Of a stretch of DNA of 64,000 bases, positions 43,987 to 53,721 are shown in pieces (within the stretch, counting starts at the first letter, position 1; each line of letters begins with the position of its first letter). A model generated the notes under the pieces. It did no database searches and was not told the origin of the DNA. It saw nothing but the letters and a program-made list of their open reading frames with translations. The stretch lies in assembly GCA_963723455.1 (NCBI GenBank), contig CAVRQM010000005.1, positions 372,001 to 436,000 of the forward strand. Direction: 5' to 3'. Both the position numbers and the translations under genes were made by a program. The stretch comes from CAVRQM01 sp963723455 (GTDB taxonomy: Bacteria > Pseudomonadota > Alphaproteobacteria > Acetobacterales > Acetobacteraceae).

Positions 43987-44739
43987 GTGAGCGACTGCAT
44001 CCTGGAGGCGACCGGGCTGACCCGCGCGTTCCGTGGCTTCGTCGCAGTCGCCGGCGTCGATCTGCGGGTGCAGGCGGGCAGCATCCATGCGCTGATCGGC
44101 CCGAACGGCGCGGGCAAGACGACGTGCTTCAACCTGCTGAGCGGATTCCTGCCGCCGAGCGCCGGCAGTATCCGTTTCCAGGGGCGGGTCATCACCGGGC
44201 TGCAGCCGGCGCTGGTGGCGCGGCGCGGCCTGGTGCGCAGCTTCCAGATCTCCGCGGTGTTCGCCCACTTGACCGCGCGCGAGAACGTGCGGTTGGCGTT
44301 GCAGCGGCAGCGCGGCGGCAGCTTCGATTTCTGGCGGTCCGAGCGCGCGCTAGTCGGCTATGACGACCGCGCGCGCGCGCTGCTGGCCGAGGTCGGGCTG
44401 GAGGACGCGGCGGAAATTCCTGCGGGGCAGCTTTCGTACGGGCGCAAGCGGGCGCTGGAGATCGCCACCACGCTGGCGCTGGATCCGGCGATGATGCTGC
44501 TGGACGAGCCGACCGCCGGGATGACGCATGAGGACGTGGAGCGCATCGTGGCGCTGGTGCGCCGCGTGCGGCAGGGGCGGACCATCCTGATCGTCGAGCA
44601 CAATCTGTCGGTGGTCGAGGGGCTGTGCGACCGCATCACCGTGCTGACGCGCGGGCGGGTGCTGGCCGAGGGCGACTACGCCGCCGTCGCACGCGACCCG
44701 CAGGTGATCGCGGCCTATCTGGGCGCCGCCGATGGCTGA
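43987..44739 (+). CDS. livG: Branched-chain-type ABC importer ATPase LivG
   Basis: This 250-residue ABC ATPase has Walker A GPNGAGKTT, signature LSYGRKRALEIA, Walker B MMLLDEPTAG and the His-switch in IVEHNL. The long insert after Walker A and the C-terminal YAAVARDPQVIAAYLG tail mark the LivG type. It powers uptake with LivF, LivH, LivM and a periplasmic binding protein. The start is a GTG at 43987, only 10 bp after the RgpF-like stop. Its end overlaps livF by 8 bp. The real substrate may be branched-chain amino acids, urea, or aromatic acids. Confidence 0.92.
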   Translation: MSDCILEATGLTRAFRGFVAVAGVDLRVQAGSIHALIGPNGAGKTTCFNLLSGFLPPSAGSIRFQGRVITGLQPALVARRGLVRSFQISAVFAHLTARENVRLALQRQRGGSFDFWRSERALVGYDDRARALLAEVGLEDAAEIPAGQLSYGRKRALEIATTLALDPAMMLLDEPTAGMTHEDVERIVALVRRVRQGRTILIVEHNLSVVEGLCDRITVLTRGRVLAEGDYAAVARDPQVIAAYLGAADG

Positions 44740-45439
44740 TCCGGCGCTGCTGGAACTGCGCGGCGTCAACGCCTGGTATGGCGAAAGCCATGTGCTGCAC
44801 GGCGTGGATCTTGACGTGCCGGGCGGGGAGGTGGTTACGTTGTTGGGGCGTAACGGCGCCGGCAAGACCACAACCTTGCGCAGCATCATGGGCCTGGCGC
44901 CGCGCCGCAGCGGCGCGCTGCGCTATGGTGCGCGCGACCTCGCCGGGCTGCGGCCGGATCAGGTGGCGCGCGCCGGCATCGGCTTCTGTCCCGAGGAGCG
45001 CGGCATCTTCGCCTCGCTGAGCGTCGCCGAGAACCTGATGCTGCCGCCGGTGGTGGCCCCGGGCGGGCTGGAACTGGCGGAGATCCATGCGCTGTTCCCC
45101 AACCTGGCCGAGCGCGCGCGCAGCCAGGGGACGAAGCTGTCCGGCGGCGAGCAGCAGATGCTGGCGATCGCGCGCATCCTGCGCAGCGGCGCGCGGCTGC
45201 TGCTGCTGGACGAGCCGACCGAGGGACTGGCGCCGGTGATCGTGCAGCAGATCGGCCGCACCATCCGCGCCATTCGCGAGCGCGGCTTCACCGTGCTGCT
45301 GGTCGAGCAGAACTTCCGCTTTGCCGCCGGACTGGCCGACCGGCATTACGTGATGGAGCGGGGGCGGGTGGTGGACATGATCGCGGCTTCGCAAGTGACC
45401 GCGAGCACGGCTAAGCTGCACGCCTATCTCGGCGTCTGA
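44732..45439 (+). CDS. livF: Branched-chain-type ABC importer ATPase LivF
   Basis: This 235-residue ABC ATPase has Walker A GRNGAGKTT, signature LSGGEQQMLA, Walker B LLLLDEPTEGLAP and the typical LivF opening LRGVNAWYGESHVLHGVDL. The C-terminal AYLGV tail is also characteristic. It pairs with LivG as the second nucleotide-binding subunit. The ATG overlaps the livG end by 8 bp, showing coupled translation. The binding-protein gene follows 42 bp later. Confidence 0.93.
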   Translation: MADPALLELRGVNAWYGESHVLHGVDLDVPGGEVVTLLGRNGAGKTTTLRSIMGLAPRRSGALRYGARDLAGLRPDQVARAGIGFCPEERGIFASLSVAENLMLPPVVAPGGLELAEIHALFPNLAERARSQGTKLSGGEQQMLAIARILRSGARLLLLDEPTEGLAPVIVQQIGRTIRAIRERGFTVLLVEQNFRFAAGLADRHYVMERGRVVDMIAASQVTASTAKLHAYLGV

Positions 45440-45481
45440 CCACCGGCGTCGGGCAACAAGCACTCTGCGGGAGACCCGTCC

Positions 45482-46712
45482 ATGACCCTGAACCGCCGCG
45501 CCGTGCTGGCCGCCGCCGCCGCCAGCCTGCCGCTCGCCGGCCTGCCGCTGAGTCGGTCCCGCGCCGCCGGATCCACGCTGAAGATCGGCGTGCTGACCGA
45601 CATGAGCGGCCCGTATCGCGACGTGGGCGGTCCGCTGGCGGTCAAGGCGGTGGAACAGGCGGTCGTCGATTCCGGGGTCGCCGCGAAGGGCATCACGGTC
45701 GAGATCATCTCCGCCGACCACCAGAACAAGCCGGACATCGGGGCCGGCATCGCGCGGCAGTGGTACGACCGCGACGGCGTGGATTTCCTGACCGGGGTGC
45801 CGAACTCGGCGGTGGGTCTGGCGGTGGCGGGCGTTACCGCGGAGAAGAACAAGGTCTATGCCAATTCCGGCGCGGCGACCTCGGATCTGACCGGGAAGCT
45901 GTGCAACGCGAATACGATCCACTGGACCTATGACACCTGGATGCTGGCCCATTCCGATGGCGGCGCGGCGGTCAAGGCGGGCGGCGACAGCTGGTTCTTC
46001 ATCACCGCCGACTACGCTTTCGGCCATGCGCTGCAGCGCGACACGACCAATTTCGTCACCGCGGCCGGCGGCAAGGTGCTGGGCAGCGTCGCCTATCCGT
46101 TTCCCGGCACCAGCGATTTCTCGTCGTTCCTGCTGCAGGCGCAGGCGAGCGGGGCGAAGGTGATCGGCCTGGCCAATGCCGGTACCGACGCGGTCAACAG
46201 CATCAAGCAGGCGCACGAGTTCGGCATCACGCAGCGGCTGGCGGGGCTGCTGGTGTTCATCAGCGACATCCACGCGCTGACGTTGCAGACGGCGCAGGGA
46301 TTGCTGGTCTCGACAACGTTCTACTGGGATCTGAACGACCGCACGCGGGCTTTCTCCGAACGCATGAAGCCGCGTGCCCCGGACAAGCGGCTGACCATGG
46401 ATCAGGCAGGCGGCTATGGCGCGGCGCTGCACTACCTGAAGACCGCCGCCGGAATGGGCGTGGCGCAGGCCAAGGCGGACGGCGCGGCGACGGTGGTCCG
46501 CATGAAGGCGATGCCGACCGACGACGATGCGATGGGGCCGGGGAAGATCCGCGAGGACGGGCGCGCGCTGCACCCGTGCTACCTGTTCCAGGTCAAGAAC
46601 TCCGGCGGAGAGCAAGGGGCCGTGGGACTACTACAAGCTGCTGGTGACCACCCCGGCCGACCAGGCGTTCCGGCCGCTGGACCAGGGGGGCTGCAAGCTG
46701 GTGAAGGCGTAG
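45482..46712 (+). pseudogene. Periplasmic amino-acid-type binding protein of the Liv importer, frame-shifted near its end
   Basis: The protein starts with an exported N-terminus (MTLNRRAVLAAAAASLPLAG, possibly Tat because of the RR pair). It then shows LKIGVLTDMSGPYRDVGGP, SADHQNKPDIG and WFFITADYAFGHALQRDT, typical of type I periplasmic binding proteins. At about 46605 one base shifts the frame, and SKGPWDYYKLLVTTPADQAF and the end continue in the next frame to the TAG at 46710-46712. The restored length is about 409 residues. It would bind the solute for LivGFHM. A long in-frame run-on into livH is an artefact. Confidence 0.82.
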
Positions 46713-46733
46713 CTGCGGCGTGTGCGCCGGCCG

Positions 46734-46810
46734 CTCACCCCGGCCCTTTCCCGAAGGGAGAGGGTGCAGGGCCTTTCGCTCTCCCTTCGCCGGGAGAGGG
46801 CTGGGGTGAG
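46734..46810. repeat. Large inverted-repeat element between the binding protein gene and livH
   Basis: CTCACCCC at 46734-46741 pairs with GGGGTGAG at 46803-46810. Inside are CTTTCCCGAAGGGAGAGGG and CTCCCTTCGCCGGGAGAGGG, which can form further hairpins. It lies between livK-like and livH inside an operon, and such elements can act as processing or partial-termination sites. Its CTCTCCC words recur at 15141-15161. Confidence 0.7.
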
Positions 46811-46825
46811 GGTCGCAGGGTCGCC

Positions 46826-47713
46826 GTGACGACCATCTTCGGCAAACCCGTCCTCCTGCTGTACGGACAGCTGGCGCTGGGCCTGATCAACGGCGCGTTC
46901 TATGCGCTGCTGTCGCTGGGGCTGGCGCTGATCTTCGGGCTGCTCGGCGTCATCAACTTCGCGCATGGCGCGCTGTTCATGCTGGGCGCGTTCGTCGCCT
47001 GGGGATTGCTGGCGCATCTGGGTATCGGCTACTGGCCGGCGCTGGCGCTAGCGCCGCTGATCGTGGGCGCGCTGGGCATCGCGATGCAGCGTCTGCTGCT
47101 GCGCCGGCTGCGCGGGCTGGACCCGCTGTACAGCCTGCTGCTGACCTTCGGCTGCGCGCTGGTGCTGGAAGGCCTGGCCACCAACCAGTTCGGCAGCGAG
47201 GGCGTGTCGTACCCGATTCCGGCGGCGTTGCAGGGCGCCACGCATCTCGGGTTCATGATCCTGCCCACCTATCGCATCTGGGCGGTGGCCGCGGCCGCCG
47301 CGGTGTGCCTGGCGACCTGGCTGGTGATCGAGCGGACCCGGCTCGGCGCCACGCTGCGGGCTGCGACGGAGAACGCTTCGTTGGTGCAGGCGTTCGGGGT
47401 CAACGTGCCGCGCCTGGTGACGCTGACGTTCGGCGCCGGCGCGGCGCTGGCCGGGTTCGCAGGCGTGCTGGCGGCCCCGATCTCCTCGGTCAATCCGGGC
47501 ATGGGATCGAACGTCATCATCGTCGTGTTCGCCGTTGTGGTGATCGGCGGCATGGGCTCGATCGGGGGCGCCATCCTGACCGGCTTCGCGCTGGGGCTGA
47601 TCGAAGGCATGACCCGCGTCTATTACCCCGAGGCGTCGGCGACGGTGGTGTTCGTGGTCATGGCGGCGGTGCTGCTGGTGCGCCCGGCGGGCCTCTTCGG
47701 GCGCACGGCATGA
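46826..47713 (+). CDS. livH: Branched-chain-type ABC permease LivH
   Basis: This 295-residue inner-membrane permease has about eight hydrophobic segments and LivH hallmarks. They are LALGLINGAFYALLSLGLAL, FGLLGVINFAHGALFMLGAF, LRAATENASLVQAFGVNV and VIGGMGSIGGAILTGFALG. The start is a GTG at 46826 directly after the inverted repeat. Its stop overlaps livM (ATGA). It forms the translocation path with LivM. Confidence 0.93.
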   Translation: MTTIFGKPVLLLYGQLALGLINGAFYALLSLGLALIFGLLGVINFAHGALFMLGAFVAWGLLAHLGIGYWPALALAPLIVGALGIAMQRLLLRRLRGLDPLYSLLLTFGCALVLEGLATNQFGSEGVSYPIPAALQGATHLGFMILPTYRIWAVAAAAAVCLATWLVIERTRLGATLRAATENASLVQAFGVNVPRLVTLTFGAGAALAGFAGVLAAPISSVNPGMGSNVIIVVFAVVVIGGMGSIGGAILTGFALGLIEGMTRVYYPEASATVVFVVMAAVLLVRPAGLFGRTA

Positions 47714-48642
47714 GCGGGGCGTCGCGCCCGCAACTGGTGGCGTTCCTGGCGATGCTGGCGCTGGTCGTGCTCGCGCCCTGGGTGCTCTACCCCGTGTTCG
47801 TGATGAAGGTGCTGTGCTTCGCGCTGTTCGCCTGCGCGTTCGGACTGCTGATCGGGCGTGTCGGACTGCTGTCGTTCGGTCACGCCGCGTTCTTCGGGGT
47901 CGGCAGCTATGTCGGCGCGTATGCCGCGAAGATGTGGGGCGCGTCGGCCGAACTGTCGATCCTGGGCGGCGGCTGCGCGGGCGCCGCCCTCGGGCTGCTG
48001 TTCGGCGCGCTCGCCATCCGCCGGCAAGGCATCTATTTCTCGATGATCACGCTGGCATTGGCGCAGATGGTGTATTTCATCTGCGTCCAGGCGCCGGCCA
48101 CCGGCGGCGAGGACGGCATCCAGCTGGTGCCGCGCGCGGCCCTGTTCGGCGTGGTCCCGCTGCGCGGCGATCTGGCGATGTATGCGCTGGTCGCGGTGGT
48201 GTTCCTGGCCGGCTTCCTGTTGATCCACCGCATCGTGCATTCACCGTTTGGCCAGGTGCTGACCGCCATTCGCGAGAACGAGCCGCGCGCAGTCTCGCTC
48301 GGCTATCGGGTGGAGCACTACAAGCTGCTGGCGTTCGTGCTGTCCGCGTTCCTGTCGGGGGTCGCCGGCGCCATGAAGGCGCTGGTGTTCGGCATCGCGA
48401 CATTGACCGACGTGCATTGGACGATGTCGGGCGAGGTGGTGCTGATGACGTTGCTGGGCGGCATGGGCACGCTGTTCGGCCCGGCGGCCGGGGCGCTGGC
48501 GGTGATCGCGATGGAGAACTATCTCGCGCCGCTCGGCGCATGGGTGACGGTGGTGCAGGGGGCGATCTTCGTCGCCTGCGTGCTGGCGTTCCGCCGCGGC
48601 CTGGTCGGCGAACTCGGCGCGCGGCTGCGGCTGGCGCTGTAG
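47710..48642 (+). CDS. livM: Branched-chain-type ABC permease LivM
   Basis: This 310-residue permease has LivM features: GLLSFGHAAFFGVGSYVGAY, FSMITLALAQMVYFICVQ, TGGEDGIQLVPR, IRENEPRAVSLGYRVEHYK and LGGMGTLFGPAAGALAV. It pairs with LivH in the inner membrane. The gene starts in ATGA overlap with livH and ends 6 bp before the convergent malic enzyme gene, with no obvious hairpin between them. Confidence 0.93.
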   Translation: MSGASRPQLVAFLAMLALVVLAPWVLYPVFVMKVLCFALFACAFGLLIGRVGLLSFGHAAFFGVGSYVGAYAAKMWGASAELSILGGGCAGAALGLLFGALAIRRQGIYFSMITLALAQMVYFICVQAPATGGEDGIQLVPRAALFGVVPLRGDLAMYALVAVVFLAGFLLIHRIVHSPFGQVLTAIRENEPRAVSLGYRVEHYKLLAFVLSAFLSGVAGAMKALVFGIATLTDVHWTMSGEVVLMTLLGGMGTLFGPAAGALAVIAMENYLAPLGAWVTVVQGAIFVACVLAFRRGLVGELGARLRLAL

Positions 48643-48648
48643 CGCGGC

Positions 48649-50934
48649 CTACCGCTGGGCGGCGGCCTGATGGGCGGCGAGCACCGCCATGTCCAGGATC
48701 TGCGACACCGAGCTGTCCATCGCCACCAGCTGCGCGCCGTGCGTCAGCCCGATGATCAGCGGGCCGATGGTGCTGCCGCCGCCCAGCCTTGGCGCGAGGC
48801 GCGAGGTGATGTGCGCAGCGTGCAGCCCCGGCATGACCAGCACGTTCGCCGGCCCGGTCAGCCGGCAGAACGGGAACAGAGCGCGCAGCGACATGTCCAG
48901 CGCCACGTCGGGACTCATTTCGCCATCGTATTCGAAGTCCACGCCGCGCGCATCCAGCAACTCCATTGCCTCGCGCATGTTTGCGCCGGTCGGGTGCATC
49001 GGATTGCCGAAGGTGGAGAAGCTGAGCAGCGCCACCCGGGGCTCGTGGCCGAGCTGGCGCGCGGCGGCGGCAGAGCCGATGGCGATGGCGCAAAGCTGCT
49101 GCGGCGACGGCCGTCCGTGCATCAGGGTGTCGGCGATGAACACCGTGCCGCGCGCGCCGACCATCAGCGTCAGGCCGAACGCCACCGCGTCTGGCGCCGG
49201 GTCGATGGCGTGGCCGACATCCTCCAGGCAGACGGCGGGCGAGCGGGTCAGGCCGGTGACCATGGCGTCGGCGTCCCCCGTCGCCACCATGCAGGCGGCG
49301 AACACGTTGCGGTCCTGGTTGGCCATGCGCTGACAGTCGCGCGCCAGAAAGCCGCGGCGTTGCAGGCGGCGGTACAGGAACTCCGCATAGGCAGCGTTGC
49401 GGTGCGACAGGCGCGCGTTGTGGATCTCCACGCCCTGCGCGTCGGTGAAGCCGAGCCGGGTCATGGTGGCGCGCACGCGGTCCTCGCGCCCGATCAGCAC
49501 CGGGGTTCCGTAGCCGGCGCGGCGGAACGCCATCGCCGCGCGCACCATCTTCTCCTCCTCGCCCTCGGCGAACACCACGCGGCGGGGGCTGGCGCGCACG
49601 CTTTCCATGATGGCGTCGAGCGCGTTGGCGGTGGGATCGAGCCGGCCGGTGAGGCCGCGCGTGTAGCGCTTCAGGTCGGCGATCGGCCGGCGGGCCACGT
49701 TGCTGTCGATCGCCGCGCGCGCCACCGCCGGCGGCAGCCGGCTGATCAGCCGCGGGTCGAACACGTTGGGGATGATGTAGTCGGGGCCGAACTGCAGCCG
49801 GGCGCCGGAGCCGGCGGTGCTGACCTCGTCGGGCACGTCCTCACGCGCCAGTTGCGCCAGCGTCTCGGCGGCGGCGATCTTCATGGCGTCGTTGATGGTC
49901 GATGCGCGCACATCCAGCGCGCCGCGAAAGATGTAGGGAAAGCCGAGCACGTTGTTGACCTGGTTCGGATAGTCGCTGCGCCCGGTCGCGATGATCGCGT
50001 GCGGGCTGGCGGCGCGCGCCGCCTCTGGCGTGATTTCCGGGTCGGGATTGGCCATGGCGAAGATGATCGGGCGGTCGGCCATGCTGGCGACCATGTCCGG
50101 CGTCAGCGCGCCCTTGACCGACAGGCCGAAGAACACGTCCGCGCCGGCCACCGCGTCGGCCAACGTGCGCGCTTGGGTATCGACAGCATGCGCGCTTTTC
50201 CACTGGTTCATGCCCTCACTGCGGCCGCGATGGACGACGCCCTTGGTGTCGCACAGGATGACGTTGCCGGCGCGCATGCCCATCGCCTTCAGCAGATCCA
50301 CGCAGGCGATCGCCGCGGCGCCGGCGCCGTTGACGACCAGTTTCGTGGTGCGCAGGTCGCGCCCGGTCAGGTGGCAGGCGTTGATGAGGCCGGCGGCGGC
50401 GACGATGGCGGTGCCGTGCTGGTCGTCGTGGAAAACCGGGATGTCCATCAGGTCGCGCAGCCGCTGCTCGATGACGAAACACTCGGGCGCCTTGATGTCC
50501 TCCAGGTTGATCCCGCCGAAGCTGGGGCCGAGATAGCGGATGCTTTCGACGAACCGGTCCACGTCGGCGGTGTCGATGCACAGGTCGATGCCGTCGATGT
50601 CGGCAAATCGCTTGAACAGCGCGACCTTGCCTTCCATCACCGGCTTGGCCGCGAGCGCGCCGAGATTGCCGAGGCCCAGGACCGCGGTGCCGTTGCTGAC
50701 GACCGCGACCATGTTGCCCTTCGTGGTGTAGTCGTAGGCGAGCGCGGGGTCGCCGGCGATGCGCAGGCACGGCTCGGCGACGCCGGGCGAGTAGGCGAGA
50801 CTGAGATCGCGGGCGGTGACGATCGGCTTGGAGACATGGGTCTCGAGCTTGCCGGGGCGGCCGGAACTGTGCAGCGCCAGCGCCTCCTCGGCGGAGACGC
50901 GCTGGGTGCGGCCGGCCGCGGCGTCGTCGGTCAT
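48649..50934 (-). CDS. maeB: NADP-dependent malic enzyme with phosphotransacetylase-like domain (MaeB)
   Basis: This 761-residue enzyme has a malic enzyme half (about 1-430) and a phosphotransacetylase-like half (about 435-761), as in alphaproteobacterial MaeB/TME proteins. Motifs include LSLAYSPGVAEPC, MEGKVALFKRFADIDGID, FHDDQHGTAIV and VVNGAGAAAIACVD. FAEGEEEKMVRAAMAF opens the second half. It decarboxylates malate to pyruvate, making NADPH. The C-terminal half usually regulates activity by acetyl-CoA instead of catalysing transfer. The ATG at 50932-50934 has an AGGAGG site 8 bp upstream. It is divergent from mutS across 160 bp (50935-51094). Confidence 0.94.
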   Translation of the reverse strand: MTDDAAAGRTQRVSAEEALALHSSGRPGKLETHVSKPIVTARDLSLAYSPGVAEPCLRIAGDPALAYDYTTKGNMVAVVSNGTAVLGLGNLGALAAKPVMEGKVALFKRFADIDGIDLCIDTADVDRFVESIRYLGPSFGGINLEDIKAPECFVIEQRLRDLMDIPVFHDDQHGTAIVAAAGLINACHLTGRDLRTTKLVVNGAGAAAIACVDLLKAMGMRAGNVILCDTKGVVHRGRSEGMNQWKSAHAVDTQARTLADAVAGADVFFGLSVKGALTPDMVASMADRPIIFAMANPDPEITPEAARAASPHAIIATGRSDYPNQVNNVLGFPYIFRGALDVRASTINDAMKIAAAETLAQLAREDVPDEVSTAGSGARLQFGPDYIIPNVFDPRLISRLPPAVARAAIDSNVARRPIADLKRYTRGLTGRLDPTANALDAIMESVRASPRRVVFAEGEEEKMVRAAMAFRRAGYGTPVLIGREDRVRATMTRLGFTDAQGVEIHNARLSHRNAAYAEFLYRRLQRRGFLARDCQRMANQDRNVFAACMVATGDADAMVTGLTRSPAVCLEDVGHAIDPAPDAVAFGLTLMVGARGTVFIADTLMHGRPSPQQLCAIAIGSAAAARQLGHEPRVALLSFSTFGNPMHPTGANMREAMELLDARGVDFEYDGEMSPDVALDMSLRALFPFCRLTGPANVLVMPGLHAAHITSRLAPRLGGGSTIGPLIIGLTHGAQLVAMDSSVSQILDMAVLAAHQAAAQR

Positions 50935-51094
50935 GTCGTATCCTCCTTCCGCGCTCGGCGCGAGCCTGGAGGCGGGGGCACGCCAGCGCAAGCTCCATCA
51001 GGAATGGCCGCTATGCCGGCGCTGGCGGCCGCGTGGATTCCGGACGATGCCGGACGGGGGTGATGCGTCGCCCGGGATGGCGTACAGGCATTGC

Positions 51095-53716
51095 ATGACC
51101 GCCCCCCGCAACCCTGCCGGCGCCTCGCCCGCGATGGCCCAGTGGTTCGCCTGCAAGGCGGCGCACCCGGATGCGCTGCTGTTCTTCCAGATGGGCGATT
51201 TCTTCGAGCTGTTCTTCGAGGACGCCGAGGCGGCCGCCCCGGCGCTGGGTTTGGCGCTGACCAGGCGCGGCGAGCACGAGGGCAAGCCCATCGCCCTGTG
51301 CGGCGTGCCGCTGCATGCCGCCGAGGGCTATCTGTTGCGGCTGATCCGGCGCGGCTTCCGGGTCGCGGTGGCCGAGCAGGTGGAGCGGGCGCAGGACCGT
51401 TCCGGCCGCGCGCCGATCCGCCGCGAGATCGTGCGTCTGGTGACGCCCGGCACGCTGACCGAGGATGCGCTGCTGGAGGCGGCCCGCGCCAACCGGCTGC
51501 TGGCGCTGGCGCCGCTGGGCGGCTCGATCGGTGCGGCGTGGCTCGATGTGTCCACCGGCGGGTTCGAGACGCAGGAGGTGACGCCGGACGGGCTGGCCGC
51601 GCTGCTGGGGCGGCTCGATCCGGTGGAAATCCTGGCGCCGGCCGCCCTGGCGCTGGGCGCGTGGGACGACCGGCGGGCGCCGGAAGCCGCCGCGCCGCCG
51701 CCCCTGGTCGCGCGCCGCCGGCTGGCCGAGGCGTTTGCGGCGGCCAGCCTGGATGCGCTGGGCGCGTTTTCCGACGCCGAGGCAATGGCCGCGGCGCTGG
51801 CGCTGGACTACGTGCGCGCGGCCGGCGCCGGCAAGCTGCCGCTGCTGTCGCCGCCGCTGCCGGCGGGCGGGGCGGCGCGGCTGGAGATGGATGCGCCGAC
51901 CCGGGCCAGCCTGGAAATCCTGCGCGCCCGCGACGGCGGCGCCGCGCACACCCTGCTGGCGGCGGTGCAGCGGACGCTGACCGCGCCCGGCGCACGGCTG
52001 CTGGCCGAACATCTCGCCACACCCCTGGCCGGGATCGAGCCGATCGTGGCGCGGCAGGATGCGTGGTCCTGGCTGCTCGCCAACCCGCAGGCGGCCACCG
52101 CGCTGCGGGCGGCCTTGCGCGCCGCGCCGGATCTGGCGCGGGCGCTGGGCCGGCTGTCGCTGGGCCGCGGCAGCCCGCGCGATCTGGCCGCGATCGGGCA
52201 GGGGTTGGGCGCGGCCGAGGCCGCCGCGGCGGCGCTGGGCGATCCGCTGCCGAAGGCGTTGCGCGCGGCGCGGGATAGCCTTGATCCAGCGCCCGGGCTG
52301 CGCGCGCGCCTGGATGCCGCCCTGCTCGACCCGGCCCCCGTGCGGCTGGATCAGGGCGCAATTGTCGACGGCTTCGACGCCGAGCTGGATGCCGAGCGCC
52401 GGCTGCGCGACGAGAGCCGGCGCGTCGTCGCCGGGATGCAGATGGACTACGCGCAGCGCTACGGGGTGGCGTCGCTGAAGATCCGCCATCACGCGCAGCT
52501 CGGCTACTGCATCGAGGCGCCGGCCGCCGCAGTCGAGGCGTTGCGCGCCCACCCCGAGCTGGTGCTGCGGCAAGGCATGGCGAGCGGGGCGCGCTTCGTG
52601 TCCGCCGAGCTGTCCGAACTGGACCGCCGCATCGCCGAGGCCGGGGAGCGCGCCACGGCGCGCGAACGGGCGGTGTTCGTCCACCTGGTCGGCGCGGTGC
52701 TGGAGCGCGCGGCCCCGCTCGCGGCCTGCGCGGCGGCGCTGGCGATGCTTGATGTGGCGCAATCGGCGGCCAGCCTGGCGCAGTCCGGGCTGTGGTGCCG
52801 CCCGCTGGTGACCGACGATGGCGCGTTCCGGATTCGCGCCGGCCGTCATCCGGTGGTCGAGGCGGCGCTGGCAGCCTCGGTTGCTGGCGAGCGGTTCGTG
52901 GCCAATGACTGCGAACTCGGGCCGGGGCGGCAGGTGCTGCTGCTGACCGGACCGAACATGGCCGGCAAGAGCACGTATCTAAGGCAGAACGCGCTGATCC
53001 TGCTGCTGGCGCAGGCCGGCCAGCCGGCGCCGGCGGCCGAGGCCCGCATCGGCATCGCCGACCGGCTGTTCTCGCGCATCGGCGCCGCCGACGACCTGGC
53101 GCGCGGCCGGTCCACGTTCATGGCGGAGATGACCGAGACGGCGGCGATCCTGCACACCGCCGGGCCGCGCAGCCTGGTGGTGGTGGACGAGATCGGTCGC
53201 GGCACCGCAACGCTGGACGGGCTGGCGATCGCCTGGGCGGTGCTGGAGGCGCTGCACAACGGCGTGCGTTGCCGGACCATCTTCGCCACCCATTTTCACG
53301 AATTGGCGAGTCTGGGCGGCGAGGGCGGCGGCGGCGAGCTTCCGCGCCTGTCGCCGCATACGATGCGGGTTCGGGAATATGCGGGGAAGGTGGTGTTTCT
53401 GCACGAAGTGGCGCCGGGCGCGGGCGGGCGGAGCTGGGGCGTGCACGTCGCACAGCTCGCCGGCGTGCCGTCTGGCATCGTGAAGCGCGCGGCGGCGCTG
53501 CTGGCGGCGTTGGAGCAGCGGGCGGGTCGGCTGACCGATGCCGCATCCCTGCCACTGTTCGCGGCCGCGGCGCCGGCGCAGCAAGCGGCCGATCCCCTGC
53601 GCGAGGCGCTCGCGGCGATCGAGCCGGACCAGTTGACCCCGCGCGAGGCGCTCGGTGCCGTGTACCGGTTGCGTGCGCTGCTTGCTGTCAACGCAGCCGA
53701 TCAGTCGCTAACATAA
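51095..53716 (+). CDS. mutS: DNA mismatch-repair ATPase MutS
   Basis: This 873-residue MutS has the mismatch-recognition motif FFQMGDFFELFFEDAE (Phe-x-Glu) near residue 35. The clamp and lever domains span about 250-560. The ATPase core has Walker A TGPNMAGKSTYLRQN, Walker B SLVVVDEIGRGTATLDG and the FATHFHELA motif. It binds mispaired bases and starts repair with MutL. ATG 51095 is chosen for the family N-terminus (SPAMAQWFACKAAHPDALL). An ATG at 51077 is possible. It ends 5 bp before glnD, so the two are co-transcribed. Confidence 0.95.
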   Translation: MTAPRNPAGASPAMAQWFACKAAHPDALLFFQMGDFFELFFEDAEAAAPALGLALTRRGEHEGKPIALCGVPLHAAEGYLLRLIRRGFRVAVAEQVERAQDRSGRAPIRREIVRLVTPGTLTEDALLEAARANRLLALAPLGGSIGAAWLDVSTGGFETQEVTPDGLAALLGRLDPVEILAPAALALGAWDDRRAPEAAAPPPLVARRRLAEAFAAASLDALGAFSDAEAMAAALALDYVRAAGAGKLPLLSPPLPAGGAARLEMDAPTRASLEILRARDGGAAHTLLAAVQRTLTAPGARLLAEHLATPLAGIEPIVARQDAWSWLLANPQAATALRAALRAAPDLARALGRLSLGRGSPRDLAAIGQGLGAAEAAAAALGDPLPKALRAARDSLDPAPGLRARLDAALLDPAPVRLDQGAIVDGFDAELDAERRLRDESRRVVAGMQMDYAQRYGVASLKIRHHAQLGYCIEAPAAAVEALRAHPELVLRQGMASGARFVSAELSELDRRIAEAGERATARERAVFVHLVGAVLERAAPLAACAAALAMLDVAQSAASLAQSGLWCRPLVTDDGAFRIRAGRHPVVEAALAASVAGERFVANDCELGPGRQVLLLTGPNMAGKSTYLRQNALILLLAQAGQPAPAAEARIGIADRLFSRIGAADDLARGRSTFMAEMTETAAILHTAGPRSLVVVDEIGRGTATLDGLAIAWAVLEALHNGVRCRTIFATHFHELASLGGEGGGGELPRLSPHTMRVREYAGKVVFLHEVAPGAGGRSWGVHVAQLAGVPSGIVKRAAALLAALEQRAGRLTDAASLPLFAAAAPAQQAADPLREALAAIEPDQLTPREALGAVYRLRALLAVNAADQSLT

Positions 53717-53721
53717 GCGTG

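Noticed and set aside
45482..47713. Apparent fusion of the periplasmic binding protein and LivH in one 743-codon frame
   Set aside because: The junction reads through an intergenic inverted repeat after a frame-shift. Both proteins have their own proper ends in the neighbouring frame or at GTG 46826.
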